A DNA stretch of 64,000 nt from Nocardioides ferulae (lineage in GTDB: Bacteria; Actinomycetota; Actinomycetes; Propionibacteriales; Nocardioidaceae). Below, piece by piece: positions 25,151 to 34,997 of the stretch. Positions within the stretch are counted from its first letter, which is position 1; every line of letters begins with the position of its first letter. The DNA lies in the NCBI RefSeq assembly GCF_003660455.1, contig NZ_QZVR01000016.1, positions 1 through 64,000 of the forward strand, in the 5' to 3' direction. Both the position numbers and the translations under genes were made by a program. A model generated the notes under the pieces. The model saw only the letters and a list, made by a program, of their open reading frames with translations. It had not been told where the DNA came from and did not search any database.

Positions 25151-25175
25151 GTCTGCACCTCTTCGGCGCGACTCC

Positions 25176-25946
25176 CTACTCCGCGGCCCGTCGCAGCGGG
25201 CTCGCCTCGGCCCCGGCCGCGTACGCCTCCGCCGCGTACAGCACCCACGCGTGCACCCCGGCCCGACCGCCGCTCGCGTAGCCGCGCAGGTTCGACTCGT
25301 ACGCCGCGCGCAGGGCGAGGTGCCCGGCCTCCGGCACGACCAGCGACTTCTCGTCGACCCCGCGGGCCACCAGCACGAGCCGCTCGGCCGCGCGAGCGAC
25401 GATGCCGTTGTGCGAGCCGAACGGAGCGATGGTGTGCAGCTCGGCGTGCACGATCGCGGCGACCAGCAGCGCCGGGGCGGTGGTCCGGGCGGTCAGCAGC
25501 GACCCGAGGCCGCGCAGCCGCTCCGCCGCCTCGGCGTCCCGCGGGCGGCCGAGCCGCTCCTCGGGCAGCCGTCCGGTGGCGGCCACCGTGTGCAGCCGGG
25601 CCAGCGCCTGGAGTGGCGCGGAGTCCAGCAGCGGTACCAGGGAGAGCAGCACCGTCGAGAGCCGCACCGCGTCGGCGGCGATCTCGTCGCCGCTCCCGTC
25701 GCGCACCTCGGCCAGGGTGGAGCCCGAGCCCTCCAGCACCGCGCTGGCGTGGGCGCCGCGCAGCAGCGACTCGGCGGTGGTCTCGGGGGAGGTGCGCCGC
25801 AGCCCCCGGTCGCGGAGCATCACGTCGATGCCGTCGCGGACGGCCGCGTAGGCCGACGGCACCCCCTCGAGGGCGGTCAGCCGGGCCAACGGGTCGACGG
25901 CGCCCCGACCGTTTTCTGGACCGGTCTGGGTGTCGGGGCCGCTCAT
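25176..25946 (-). CDS. Fic-like protein with degenerate motif (Rv3662c/SCO oxidoreductase-annotated family)
   Basis: 256 residues, mostly helical. The segment ELHTIAPFGSHNGIVARAAER is the family's version of the Fic motif HxFx(D/E)GNGRxxR: the His, Phe and Asn-Gly are there, but the acidic and first Arg positions are not, so AMP transfer as in classical Fic proteins is doubtful. Upstream, SAVLEGSGSTLAEVR resembles the inhibitory-helix region in position only. Orthologs are wide in actinobacteria next to acs and HAD genes and lack a known role. The ATG at 25946 is the best start. Confidence 0.75.
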   Translation of the reverse strand: MSGPDTQTGPENGRGAVDPLARLTALEGVPSAYAAVRDGIDVMLRDRGLRRTSPETTAESLLRGAHASAVLEGSGSTLAEVRDGSGDEIAADAVRLSTVLLSLVPLLDSAPLQALARLHTVAATGRLPEERLGRPRDAEAAERLRGLGSLLTARTTAPALLVAAIVHAELHTIAPFGSHNGIVARAAERLVLVARGVDEKSLVVPEAGHLALRAAYESNLRGYASGGRAGVHAWVLYAAEAYAAGAEASPLRRAAE

Positions 25947-26005
25947 GGAGGGCAAGGCTACGAGCCTCCCCCGCTGGGCACTCGTGGCGGGTAGCCTCGG
26001 GCACG

Positions 26006-26845
26006 ATGAGCGAGCAGCATCCCGTCCCAGCGCGCGCGTTCGGCGCGGTCGCCGACGCCTACGACCGCGGCCGCCCCTCCTATCCGGCCGAGGCCGCGGC
26101 ATGGCTGACCGGGCGCAGCCCGCTGACCGTCCTCGAGCTGGGCGCCGGCACCGGCAAGCTGACCCGCTCGCTCGTCGAGCTCGGCCACGACGTGCACGCC
26201 ACCGACCCCGACCCCGCCATGCTCGAGATCCTCACCCGCGACCTGCCCGGGGTGCGCACCTCGGTGTCGTCGGCGGAGGACATCCCCGCTGGTGACCGCT
26301 CCTTCGACGTGGTCGTCGCCGCCCAGTCGTTCCACTGGTTCGACCACGCTCGCGCGTTGCCCGAGATCGCCCGGGTGCTGAAGCCCGGCGGCGCGCTGTC
26401 GCTGGTCTGGAACCAGCGCGACACCCGCATCCCGTGGGTCCGCCGGCTCGGCGCCGTCGTCGGTCAGCAGGACCTTCGCGACGATCCGGCGGAACCGCTG
26501 GTCGTCTCCGGGCTGTTCGGGTTCGTCGAGGACGCCTCGTTCCGCACCTGGCAGACCGTCACCCGCGACACCATCGCCGACCTGGCCCTCTCGCGCAGCC
26601 ACGTCGCGGTCCTCGACGAAGAGGGGCGGGCCGACGTGCTGGCCCGCACCGTGCAGTTCTACGACGAGTACGGCCGCGGCATGGACGGCATGCAGCTGCC
26701 CTACCTGGTGCGCTGCTACCGGGCCCGGGTCGTCGACCTGCCGGAGCCGGAGGGTCTCCAGATCGAGCGGCAGCGGCCACACGACCCGGCCATCGAGCCC
26801 CCGACCGACGGCGACTCCGGGCTGCTGCTCATCGACTTCCGCTGA
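26006..26845 (+). CDS. Class I SAM-dependent methyltransferase (UbiE/Trm9-like)
   Basis: 279 residues. Motif I VLELGAGTGKLTRSLVELG, motif II DPDPAMLEIL, motif IV FDVVVAAQSFHWFD, and post-I LKPGGALSLVWN, the pattern of the 'HWFD' group of small-molecule methyltransferases. Substrate unknown. Its C-terminus (LLLIDFR) runs to the expected length. It starts 59 nt from the divergent Fic-like gene, so the two share a promoter region. Confidence 0.85.
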   Translation: MSEQHPVPARAFGAVADAYDRGRPSYPAEAAAWLTGRSPLTVLELGAGTGKLTRSLVELGHDVHATDPDPAMLEILTRDLPGVRTSVSSAEDIPAGDRSFDVVVAAQSFHWFDHARALPEIARVLKPGGALSLVWNQRDTRIPWVRRLGAVVGQQDLRDDPAEPLVVSGLFGFVEDASFRTWQTVTRDTIADLALSRSHVAVLDEEGRADVLARTVQFYDEYGRGMDGMQLPYLVRCYRARVVDLPEPEGLQIERQRPHDPAIEPPTDGDSGLLLIDFR

Positions 26846-26935
26846 GCCGGCATCCAGGCTGACCGGTCCGCACCACCAGCGGCGTTTCCCTCGGGTCCGC
26901 TGCCCGGGGCCCGGCCGGCCACTAGCGTCACGGGG

Positions 26936-27727
26936 GTGCCCCGCCGACTCTCCTGCCTCGTCGTCGCGCTCGTCCTCGCCGCCGCCGGCTGCGGCGGCTC
27001 GGGGGACGCCGGCGAGGCGGCGCCGGAACCCGCCGGGCACGAGGACTCCCCCGCCCACTGGGACTACGCCGACCCGGCCGCCTGGGGCGAGCTCGACCCG
27101 GCGTACGCCGCGTGCGCCAGCGGGCGCGCCCAGTCGCCGGTCGACCTCACCGGCACCGAACCGGTGACGCTGCCCGACCCGGCGCTCGACTACCCGGCCT
27201 CGGCCGTCGAGGTCCTCGACAACGGTCACACCTATCAGGTGACGCCGATGGCCGACGGGGCCGCGACGATGCGGTTCGAGGGGCGCACCTGGCAGCTGTT
27301 GCAGTGGCACGTGCACACCCCCAGCGAGCACCTGGTCGACGGGGAGCCGGCTGCCGCCGAGATCCACCTGGTGCACCAGGAGGCGGGCGGCGACCTGGCG
27401 GTGCTGGGGGTCCTGGTCGAGGAGGGTGCGGCCTCCGCGGCGGTGCAGCCGGTGCTCGACGCCCTGCCCACCGCCGAAGGGGACACCAGCTCCGTCACCG
27501 ACCCGGTGCGGCTGCGGGGTCTGCTGCCTCGGGCCCTGGGCACGGTCCGTTACGCCGGGTCGCTGACCACCCCGCCGTGCACCGAGGGGGTGCGGTGGCT
27601 GGTCGCCACCGAGCCGGTGACCTGGTCGGCCCAGCAGGTGGCGGCGGTGACCGACCGGTTCGCCGGCAACGCCCGGCCCGCGCAGCCCGGGAACGGCCGG
27701 AGCCTGGAGCACGACCACGCAGGGTGA
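26936..27727 (+). CDS. Alpha-type carbonic anhydrase, lipoprotein
   Basis: 263 residues from a GTG. A lipobox (LAAAGCGG, modified Cys at ~19) is followed by a Pro/Glu linker and an alpha-carbonic anhydrase: WDYADPAAWGEL, RAQSPVDL, zinc His residues in QWHVHTPSEH and EIHLVHQE, and the substrate-pocket SLTTPPCTEGVRW. It interconverts CO2 and bicarbonate outside the membrane. The alpha class is uncommon as a lipoprotein in free-living actinobacteria but is known. It is followed 75 nt later by the sensor kinase gene on the same strand. Confidence 0.9.
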   Translation: MPRRLSCLVVALVLAAAGCGGSGDAGEAAPEPAGHEDSPAHWDYADPAAWGELDPAYAACASGRAQSPVDLTGTEPVTLPDPALDYPASAVEVLDNGHTYQVTPMADGAATMRFEGRTWQLLQWHVHTPSEHLVDGEPAAAEIHLVHQEAGGDLAVLGVLVEEGAASAAVQPVLDALPTAEGDTSSVTDPVRLRGLLPRALGTVRYAGSLTTPPCTEGVRWLVATEPVTWSAQQVAAVTDRFAGNARPAQPGNGRSLEHDHAG

Positions 27728-27802
27728 GCGGGGCCGATCGGCCGCATCCTCGACATCGGGGGCGGCGCGTGGTTGGGTCCGCGGCATGGAGGGAGGTGTG
27801 CG

Positions 27803-28930
27803 GTGAGCCCGCTGTGGTGGCGGCAGCGCCGGCGTACCCATCTGGGCAGTGAGGCCGAGCGGGCGACGTTCCGCACCTTGCACACTGCCTCGCTGGCGGC
27901 GCCCTCGCTGAGGTCGGGGCTGACCCGCGAGAGCGCCGAGCGCTCGATCCGCCACCTGCGCGCGCTGCTGGGCACGCCCGCGATGGCGCTCACCGACACC
28001 GAGACCGCGCTGGCGTGGGACGGCACCGGACAGCACCACGCGCCGGCGGCCGGCCGGCTGGCCGCGCTGACGCTGGACCGCGGCGGTACCCGGGTCTTCG
28101 ACCGCGACGACCTGCCGTGCGCGGTGGCCGGCTGCCCGGTGCGGTCGGCGATCGCCTCGCCGTTGCTGGTCGAGGAGCGCATCGTCGGCACCCTGCAGGT
28201 CTTCACCCCTTCGCCCACCGCCGGACTGGCGCGCGCCTCCGACGAGGTCGCGCGGTGGATCTCCGGCCAGCTGGAGCTGGCCGAGCTCGACGCCTCCCGC
28301 ACCCGGCTGATGGAGGCGGAGGTCCGGGCGCTGCGGGCCCAGATCAGCCCGCACTTCATCTACAACTCCCTGGGCGCGATCGCCTCGTTCGTGCGCACCG
28401 ACCCCGACCGGGCCAGGGAGCTGCTGCTGGAGTTCGCCGACTTCACCCGCTACTCGTTCCGCCGGCACGGGGAGTACACGACGCTGGCCGAGGAGCTGCG
28501 CTCGGTCGAGCGCTACCTGCTGCTCGAGCAGGCCCGGTTCGGCGATCGGCTGCGCGTGATGCTCAGCATCGCCCCCGAGGTGCTGCCGGTCGCCGTACCC
28601 TTCCTGTGCATCCAGCCGCTCGTCGAGAACGCCGTCCGGCACGGCCTCGAGGCGGCGGAGGGTGGCGGCCGGATCCGCATCGTCGCCCTCGACCGAGGGC
28701 AGGAGTGCGTGATCGAGGTGGAGGACGACGGCGCGGGCGAGGACCCCGAGAAGGTGCGCCGTGCGCTCGCGGGCGACACCGAGCTCGACTCGGTCGGCCT
28801 GGGCAACGTCGACGCCCGGCTGCGCAACGCTTTCGGCGACGACTACGGCCTCGTCGTCGAGACCGCCCCCGGCGCGGGCACTAAGGTCGTGGTCAGGGTG
28901 CCGAAGTTCGCTGCGGGGGTGCACACGTGA
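27803..28930 (+). CDS. LytS-type sensor histidine kinase
   Basis: 375 residues. An N-terminal GAF-like domain (~25-165) with CAVAGCPVRSAIASPLLVEERIVG is followed by the His_kinase domain with the phospho-His in RAQISPHFIYNSLGAI, an N-box VENAVRHGLE and a G-box VDDDGAGEDPEKVRR/VGLGNVDARLR. No membrane helix is seen, so the signal is cytoplasmic or comes through a partner. Start GTG at 27803 with GGAGGG; the stop overlaps the response regulator (GTGA). Confidence 0.9.
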   Translation: MSPLWWRQRRRTHLGSEAERATFRTLHTASLAAPSLRSGLTRESAERSIRHLRALLGTPAMALTDTETALAWDGTGQHHAPAAGRLAALTLDRGGTRVFDRDDLPCAVAGCPVRSAIASPLLVEERIVGTLQVFTPSPTAGLARASDEVARWISGQLELAELDASRTRLMEAEVRALRAQISPHFIYNSLGAIASFVRTDPDRARELLLEFADFTRYSFRRHGEYTTLAEELRSVERYLLLEQARFGDRLRVMLSIAPEVLPVAVPFLCIQPLVENAVRHGLEAAEGGGRIRIVALDRGQECVIEVEDDGAGEDPEKVRRALAGDTELDSVGLGNVDARLRNAFGDDYGLVVETAPGAGTKVVVRVPKFAAGVHT

Positions 28931-29691
28931 ACGGCTCGGTCGGCAGTGCCGCCGGCGGTGTGGTCAGCGGCCTGAAGGTGCTGGTCATCGACGACGAGAG
29001 GCCCGCGCTCGACGAGCTGTCGTGGCTGCTGGGCCGCGACCCGCGGATCGGCGACGTGCTCACCTGCGACTCGGCCACCGAGGCGCTGCGGGTGTTGCAC
29101 GAGATCGATGTCGACGCGGTCTTCCTCGACATCCAGATGCCCGGGCTCACCGGGCTCGAGCTGGCGCAGGTGCTCTCGCGGTTCCGGCATCCGCCGCCGA
29201 TCGTCTTCGTCACCGCCCACGAGGCGCACGCCGTGGAGGCGTTCGAGCTGCAGGCGGTCGACTACGTGCTCAAGCCGGTGCGCGCGGACCGCCTCGCCGA
29301 GGCGGTACGCCGGGTGGTCGACGGCGGCGACCGGGCGGCGGTCTCCCATGACACCCAGATCCCGGTGGAGCTGGGCGGCGTCACCCGGTTCGTGAACCGC
29401 TCCGACATCACCCACGTCGAGGCGCAGGGCGACTACGCGCGGCTGCACACCCCGTCGGGCTCGCACCTGCTGCGCACGCCGCTGTCGACGCTCGAGGAGG
29501 AGTGGGGTCCGGCCGGGTTCGTGCGCATCCACCGGTCGCTGCTGGTGTCGCTGGCGCACGTGGTGGAGGTGCGGATGGACGCCGGCCGGTGCACGGTCGT
29601 GGTCGGGCCGCACCGCACCGAGCTGGGCGTCAGCCGGCGGCACACCCGGCAACTGCGCGAGCTGCTGCTGCGCCGGGCCGGCGACTCGTGA
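28927..29691 (+). CDS. LytTR-family response regulator
   Basis: 254 residues. Receiver: acidic pocket IDDERPALDE, phospho-acceptor Asp in AVFLDIQMPGLTGLEL, and Lys in DYVLKPVRADRL. The LytTR DNA-binding domain spans ~150-250 (GVTRFVNRSDITHVEAQGDY, FVRIHRSLLVSLAHV). Partner of the upstream kinase. It is co-translated with it and with the next gene by 4-nt overlaps, which suggests it regulates the downstream symporter. Confidence 0.92.
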   Translation: MNGSVGSAAGGVVSGLKVLVIDDERPALDELSWLLGRDPRIGDVLTCDSATEALRVLHEIDVDAVFLDIQMPGLTGLELAQVLSRFRHPPPIVFVTAHEAHAVEAFELQAVDYVLKPVRADRLAEAVRRVVDGGDRAAVSHDTQIPVELGGVTRFVNRSDITHVEAQGDYARLHTPSGSHLLRTPLSTLEEEWGPAGFVRIHRSLLVSLAHVVEVRMDAGRCTVVVGPHRTELGVSRRHTRQLRELLLRRAGDS

Positions 29692-30047
29692 GGGAGCGGG
29701 TCCGGGTCACCGGTCCGTCCCGGCGCACTCCGCCGGCGGCTCGGTCCGGGGACATCGACGCCGAGACCCGGCTCGGGGGGGTCTACATGGGATCGCTGCT
29801 GCGCGAGCAGCTGCGGCTGGCGATCCGAGTGTTGCTGGCCCTGACGCTGGGGCTGGGATCGCTGCCGTTGCTGTTCCACCTGGCCCCGGAGGTGACCGAC
29901 TGGCGGCTCTTCGGCGTCCCCCTTCCCTGGCTGGTGCTCGGGGTCGCGGTCTATCCGTTCCTGCTGGCGCTGGGGTGGTACTACGTGCGGCGCGCCGAGC
30001 GCAACGAGCAGCACTTCGCCGAGCTGCTCGAAGGTGGTGAGCGGTGA
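29688..30047 (+). CDS. Small two-helix membrane protein, DUF485-like symporter partner
   Basis: 119 residues from GTG. Two membrane helices (~48-62 and ~80-97) and a charged C-terminus (YYVRRAERNEQHFAELLE). It occupies the same place as the DUF485 (YjcH) protein beside ActP elsewhere in this window, and like it overlaps its symporter gene by 4 nt, so it is probably an accessory subunit. The first ~30 residues are Arg/Pro-rich; an ATG at 29787 (MGSLLREQ) is an alternative start that would give 86 residues. Confidence 0.75.
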   Translation: MRERVRVTGPSRRTPPAARSGDIDAETRLGGVYMGSLLREQLRLAIRVLLALTLGLGSLPLLFHLAPEVTDWRLFGVPLPWLVLGVAVYPFLLALGWYYVRRAERNEQHFAELLEGGER

Positions 30048-31567
30048 GCGCCGGCGACGCGGCCCCGGGCATCGTCGCGATCGTCCTGGTCACGTTGGCC
30101 ACCTTGCTGATCGGCACGTGGGGGCTGCGGTTCTCCCGGACCACCAGCGACTTCCTGGTGGCCTCACGCACGGTGGCGCCGCGGCTGAACGCCTCGGCAA
30201 TCGGTGGCGAGTACCTCTCGGCGGCGTCGTTCCTGGGTGTGGCGGGGTTGGTGCTGACCTTCGGCGCCGACATGCTCTGGTACCCGATCGGCTGGACCGC
30301 CGGCTATCTCGTGCTGCTGGTGCTGGTGGCGGCGCCGCTGCGGCGTTCGGGCGCCTACACGCTGCCGGACTTCGCCGAGGCCAGGCTGGGGTCGCGGGCG
30401 GTGCGGGCGGTGTGTTCGCTGCTGGTCGTGGCGATCGGCTGGCTCTACCTGCTGCCGCAGTTCCAGGGTGCGGGGTTGACGCTGCGCTCGGCGATCGGTG
30501 CGCCGACCTGGGTGGGGCCCGTGATCGTCGGGCTGGTGGTGCTGGTCAACACGGCGTCCGGCGGGATGCGCAGCATCACGTTCGTGCAGGCCTTCCAGTA
30601 CTGGCTGAAGCTGACGGCGCTGCTGATCCCGGCGGCGGTGCTCGTGGCGATCTGGCTGGGCGACGGCTCCCCGGGCACGGGCTCGGCGGGCGCCGCCGGC
30701 GACTGGTCGGTGCCGCTGGCTCCGGCCGGGGGCCAGGGGCTCTACGTCACCTACTCGCTGATCCTGGCGACGTTCCTGGGCACGATGGGGCTGCCGCACG
30801 TGGTGGTGCGCTTCTACACCAACCCCGACGGTGCGGGGGCGCGCCGCACGACGCTGGTGGTGCTCGCCCTGCTCGGCGCGTTCTACCTGCTGCCGCCGAT
30901 CTACGGCGCGCTGGGGCGGGTGTACGCCGCGGAGCTGGCCGCCTCGGGCCGCACCGACGTGCTGGTGCTCGAGCTGCCCAGGCTGATGGTCGGCGGCATC
31001 ACCGGCGACGTGCTCACCGGGCTGGTGACCGCGGGCGCGTTCGCGGCCTTCCTGTCGACCTCGTCGGGCCTGGTGATCGCGGTCGCCGGGGTTCTCAGCC
31101 AGGACGTGACCGGCCGCGCCTTCGGAGGCCGTCGGCTCGACGGCATCACCGCGTTCCGGGTGGGGGCGGTGCTGGCGGTGCTACTGCCGTGCCTGGTGGC
31201 CGTGAGCGCCCCCCACGTCGGGGTGGCGAAGACCGTCGGGCTGGCGTTCGCGGTGGCGGCGTCCACTTTCTGCCCGCTGCTGCTGCTCGGCATCTGGTGG
31301 CGGCGACTGACCGACGCCGGCGCGGTGGCCGGCCTGGCGGTCGGCGGGCTCGGGTCGGGCGTCGCGGCCGGGATCACCCTCGCCTGGTCCGGCGACCACG
31401 GCTGGGCCGGGGTGTTGGTGGAGCAGCCGGCCGCGTGGAGCGTGCCGCTGGCGTTGACCACGATGGTGGTGGTCAGCCTGATGACGGCCCGGCGGGTGCC
31501 GCCGCACACCGGCCGGTTCATGGTGCGGCTGCACACCCCCGAGACGCTGGAGCTCGGCCGGGGCTGA
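30044..31567 (+). CDS. Solute:sodium symporter (cation/acetate symporter-like)
   Basis: 507 residues with ~13 membrane helices of the SSS family: SASAFLGVAGL-type loop (GGEYLSAASFLGVAGLV), GLPHVVVRFYTNPD, and SAFAAFLSTSSGLVIA. It is paralogous to the ActP at 47321 and likely takes up a short carboxylate such as acetate or pyruvate with Na+. As the last gene of the LytS-LytTR operon, it is probably induced by that system's ligand. Confidence 0.88.
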   Translation: MSAGDAAPGIVAIVLVTLATLLIGTWGLRFSRTTSDFLVASRTVAPRLNASAIGGEYLSAASFLGVAGLVLTFGADMLWYPIGWTAGYLVLLVLVAAPLRRSGAYTLPDFAEARLGSRAVRAVCSLLVVAIGWLYLLPQFQGAGLTLRSAIGAPTWVGPVIVGLVVLVNTASGGMRSITFVQAFQYWLKLTALLIPAAVLVAIWLGDGSPGTGSAGAAGDWSVPLAPAGGQGLYVTYSLILATFLGTMGLPHVVVRFYTNPDGAGARRTTLVVLALLGAFYLLPPIYGALGRVYAAELAASGRTDVLVLELPRLMVGGITGDVLTGLVTAGAFAAFLSTSSGLVIAVAGVLSQDVTGRAFGGRRLDGITAFRVGAVLAVLLPCLVAVSAPHVGVAKTVGLAFAVAASTFCPLLLLGIWWRRLTDAGAVAGLAVGGLGSGVAAGITLAWSGDHGWAGVLVEQPAAWSVPLALTTMVVVSLMTARRVPPHTGRFMVRLHTPETLELGRG

Positions 31568-31583
31568 CGTCGGGTGAGCCGCA

Positions 31584-31889
31584 GTGGGTGATGTGGGCCG
31601 GTTTCAGATCGACAGCGACGAACTGGACGCGGTCATCGCCGACCTGGAGCGTTGTGAGCGCAACCTCGCGGCCTTGACCGATCGGATCGAGGGCCAGATG
31701 CGGCAGCTCCACGAGGTGTGGGAGGGCCTTGCCGCGGACGCCCAGGCCGAGGCTCAACGCGAGTGGGACGACGGGATGCGGGCGATGCGTCAGGCGCTCG
31801 CCGACCTTCGCGCTGCCGCCCGTCAGGCCCACGACAACTACACAAGCGCCGCCACCACGAACCTGAAGATGTGGGAGCAGCTGCGGTGA
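31584..31889 (+). CDS. WXG100-family type VII secretion protein
   Basis: 101 residues, all helical, with the WxG hairpin VWEGLAADA at ~47 between two helices and acidic, amphipathic flanks. WXG100 proteins are dimeric, leaderless substrates or chaperones of type VII secretion. GTG start at 31584; its stop overlaps the next gene (GTGA). A full T7SS core (EccC ATPase) is not present in this window. Confidence 0.85.
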   Translation: MGDVGRFQIDSDELDAVIADLERCERNLAALTDRIEGQMRQLHEVWEGLAADAQAEAQREWDDGMRAMRQALADLRAAARQAHDNYTSAATTNLKMWEQLR

Positions 31890-32666
31890 GGATTGACGTC
31901 GAGGGCGGCGGGTACGACTCGGCCAGCGAGGCGCTCTACAGCGGCAACCGTCTCGCCGCACTCTCCTACGACACGCTCACCGCAGACTTGGCCGGGTACG
32001 CCGGCATGGCCGGCGACGACAGCACCTCGATCGAGTTCGCCGAGCAGTACGACGAGGCCGCGGCCGAGGTCGTCGGCGCCATCGACGATCTCGTCGACGC
32101 CCTTGCCACCGTGGGCATGCTGACCGCCGCCTCCATCGAGAACCATCGCAGAGCCAACGCTGCATCGGTCTACAACAGGCCACGGCCGATGTACGACAGC
32201 CCCGCCGCCCGCGCGGGCGACGGGCCGGTGGACGTTCCGGCGTACACCCCACCCAGCGCCCTCGGCGGCAACCCGAGCGACACCCCGGACTTCTGGGACG
32301 AGATCGTCACGCACCTGGAGGGCTTCGCCTGGCCCAATGCGGACACCGCACGACTTCGTGAGGCCAGCACGACCTGGGCGAACGCGGAGCGGAGCCTCGA
32401 TCGCCTGCCCAGCTACGTCGACACGGCCCTCGGGCTGCTGGCCGGCCAGCGCAGTCCCGAGATCCCGGTGGCAGAGGATGCGCTCAAGGACCTCAAGCAG
32501 GTATGCCGCGACCTCGCCGACGCGTGCGGCGACCTCTCTTCCTCGTGCATACAACGAGCACGGACAGCCCATCGGACTGGACGGGAAGCCCGGCCCGAAC
32601 TCCCACACGCACATCCCGCGCAACCCTGACGGCACGTATCCCATACCGGAAGGCTGGAACCCATGA
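31886..32666 (+). pseudogene. Polymorphic toxin of the type VII class, frameshifted/deleted
   Basis: The intact N-terminal frame starts at GTG 31886 and runs to an out-of-place stop at 32629. Residues 1-220 are an LXG/WXG-like secretion domain (VEGGGYDSASEALYSG; AALSYDTLTADLAGYAG; LKDLKQVCRDLADACGDL). From about 32547 the frame that fits is +1: AYNEHGQPIGLDGKPGPNSH and a short tail ending GWNP at 32666. That is the usual end of polymorphic toxins, so the toxin's catalytic middle is deleted and the join is out of frame. Its stop overlaps the immunity gene (ATGA). Confidence 0.65.
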
Positions 32667-33028
32667 CGCCCACGTTGGTCGGCCAGACGCTGGCCCGGGT
32701 CGAGCTCTCCTACTATCTCGACCTCATCACCGAGGAGGGCGCGGTGCTGCGCATGGAGGACGAGTACGCCCTCAGTGTCGGCGACCAACGGTGGAGCACC
32801 GCGAACGGCGATCAGGAGCAGATCGCGGCTCAGCTGCAGACGCTCATCGGGCTCCCCATCACGGAGTTCGAGCCCACACCCGACGGTGGGCTGGTCTGCG
32901 TGGTGCGCGACGCCCGGGTCACCGCCGCACCATCGGCAGCGTTCGAGTCCTGGTCGCTTGTGGGGCCCAGCAAGGAGCGGATCGTCTCTGGCCCCGGCGG
33001 CGAGCTCACCGTGTGGAGCATCGATTGA
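32663..33028 (+). CDS. Putative immunity protein, DUF6188-like
   Basis: 121 residues with alternating beta strands (VELSYYLDLITEEGAVLRMEDEY; FEPTPDGGLVCVVRD) and a WS motif. It is coupled by ATGA to the broken toxin, which is the normal place of an immunity gene, and it recalls DUF6188 immunity-type proteins, but I cannot confirm the family. With the toxin gone, the gene may be kept against other strains' toxins. Confidence 0.6.
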   Translation: MTPTLVGQTLARVELSYYLDLITEEGAVLRMEDEYALSVGDQRWSTANGDQEQIAAQLQTLIGLPITEFEPTPDGGLVCVVRDARVTAAPSAAFESWSLVGPSKERIVSGPGGELTVWSID

Positions 33029-33351
33029 CCGACCCCAGTTCGAGCTTCGAGTCCTTCACCCATGACCGGGCTGGGGCAGCACAGTTGCGCCGGGGCCTCG
33101 AGGTCCTTGCCAGACAGTACGCTGGCACACCCTTGGGCCGACGGATCGAGCAGACGCTCCAGGGGACGCTCGACATGCGTGCCTTGGCCGACGACCCCCA
33201 GTTCCACGAGCTCACCATGGGCGCAACGCGCCGCTACGTCGACCAACGCCAGGCAATGTCGCCGCAGGAGCGCCGCGCCGCCGACGAGGAGGTCCGGTCT
33301 CTCGAGAAACTGGTCGAGGATGACTCCGAGCCCGGCTCCTCGCGAAGCTAG
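33025..33351 (+). CDS. Hypothetical protein of the toxin/immunity locus
   Basis: 108 residues, helical, with GLEVLARQYAGTPLGRRIEQ and a charged tail. The likely start is a TTG at 33025 inside the stop of the previous gene (TTGA), giving translational coupling. I do not recognise it. By position it may be a second immunity protein or an accessory factor of the type VII locus. Confidence 0.55.
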   Translation: MTDPSSSFESFTHDRAGAAQLRRGLEVLARQYAGTPLGRRIEQTLQGTLDMRALADDPQFHELTMGATRRYVDQRQAMSPQERRAADEEVRSLEKLVEDDSEPGSSRS

Positions 33352-33549
33352 GTTCTTCACCGGCAGGCTGGTGCGCTCCCAACGGCTGAACGCCGCGCGC
33401 CTCCCGTGGGGCGGGCCGGCGCCGAGCCCGGGTTGGGGCGCGCAGACCGACTGAGCTGGACTTCGCCCGCCGACCCCGCGTCGAGGAGAGACTTGGCGGC
33501 AAGGGCGAGGACCGGCGCTACGCTCGGCCGGCACCTGCCTGAGCTCGGC

Positions 33550-33567
33550 CCGGCGCCTCGGCGCCGG
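33550..33567. other. GC-rich hairpin before malic enzyme
   Basis: CCGGCGCC and GGCGCCGG form a compact hairpin 30 bases before the ATG of the malic enzyme gene. It may be the terminator of the toxin locus or part of the malic enzyme leader. Confidence 0.3.
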
Positions 33568-33596
33568 AGCGGCACCTACCCGACCGAAGGGGCGTC

Positions 33597-34982
<1,386 letters not shown>

Positions 34983-34997
34983 TCGGCGGGGGCGGGC

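Noticed and set aside
31718..31885. Longer start for the toxin gene, upstream of 31886
   Set aside because: It overlaps the whole WXG100 gene in another frame and is Arg-rich; the GTG at 31886 gives the usual GTGA coupling.
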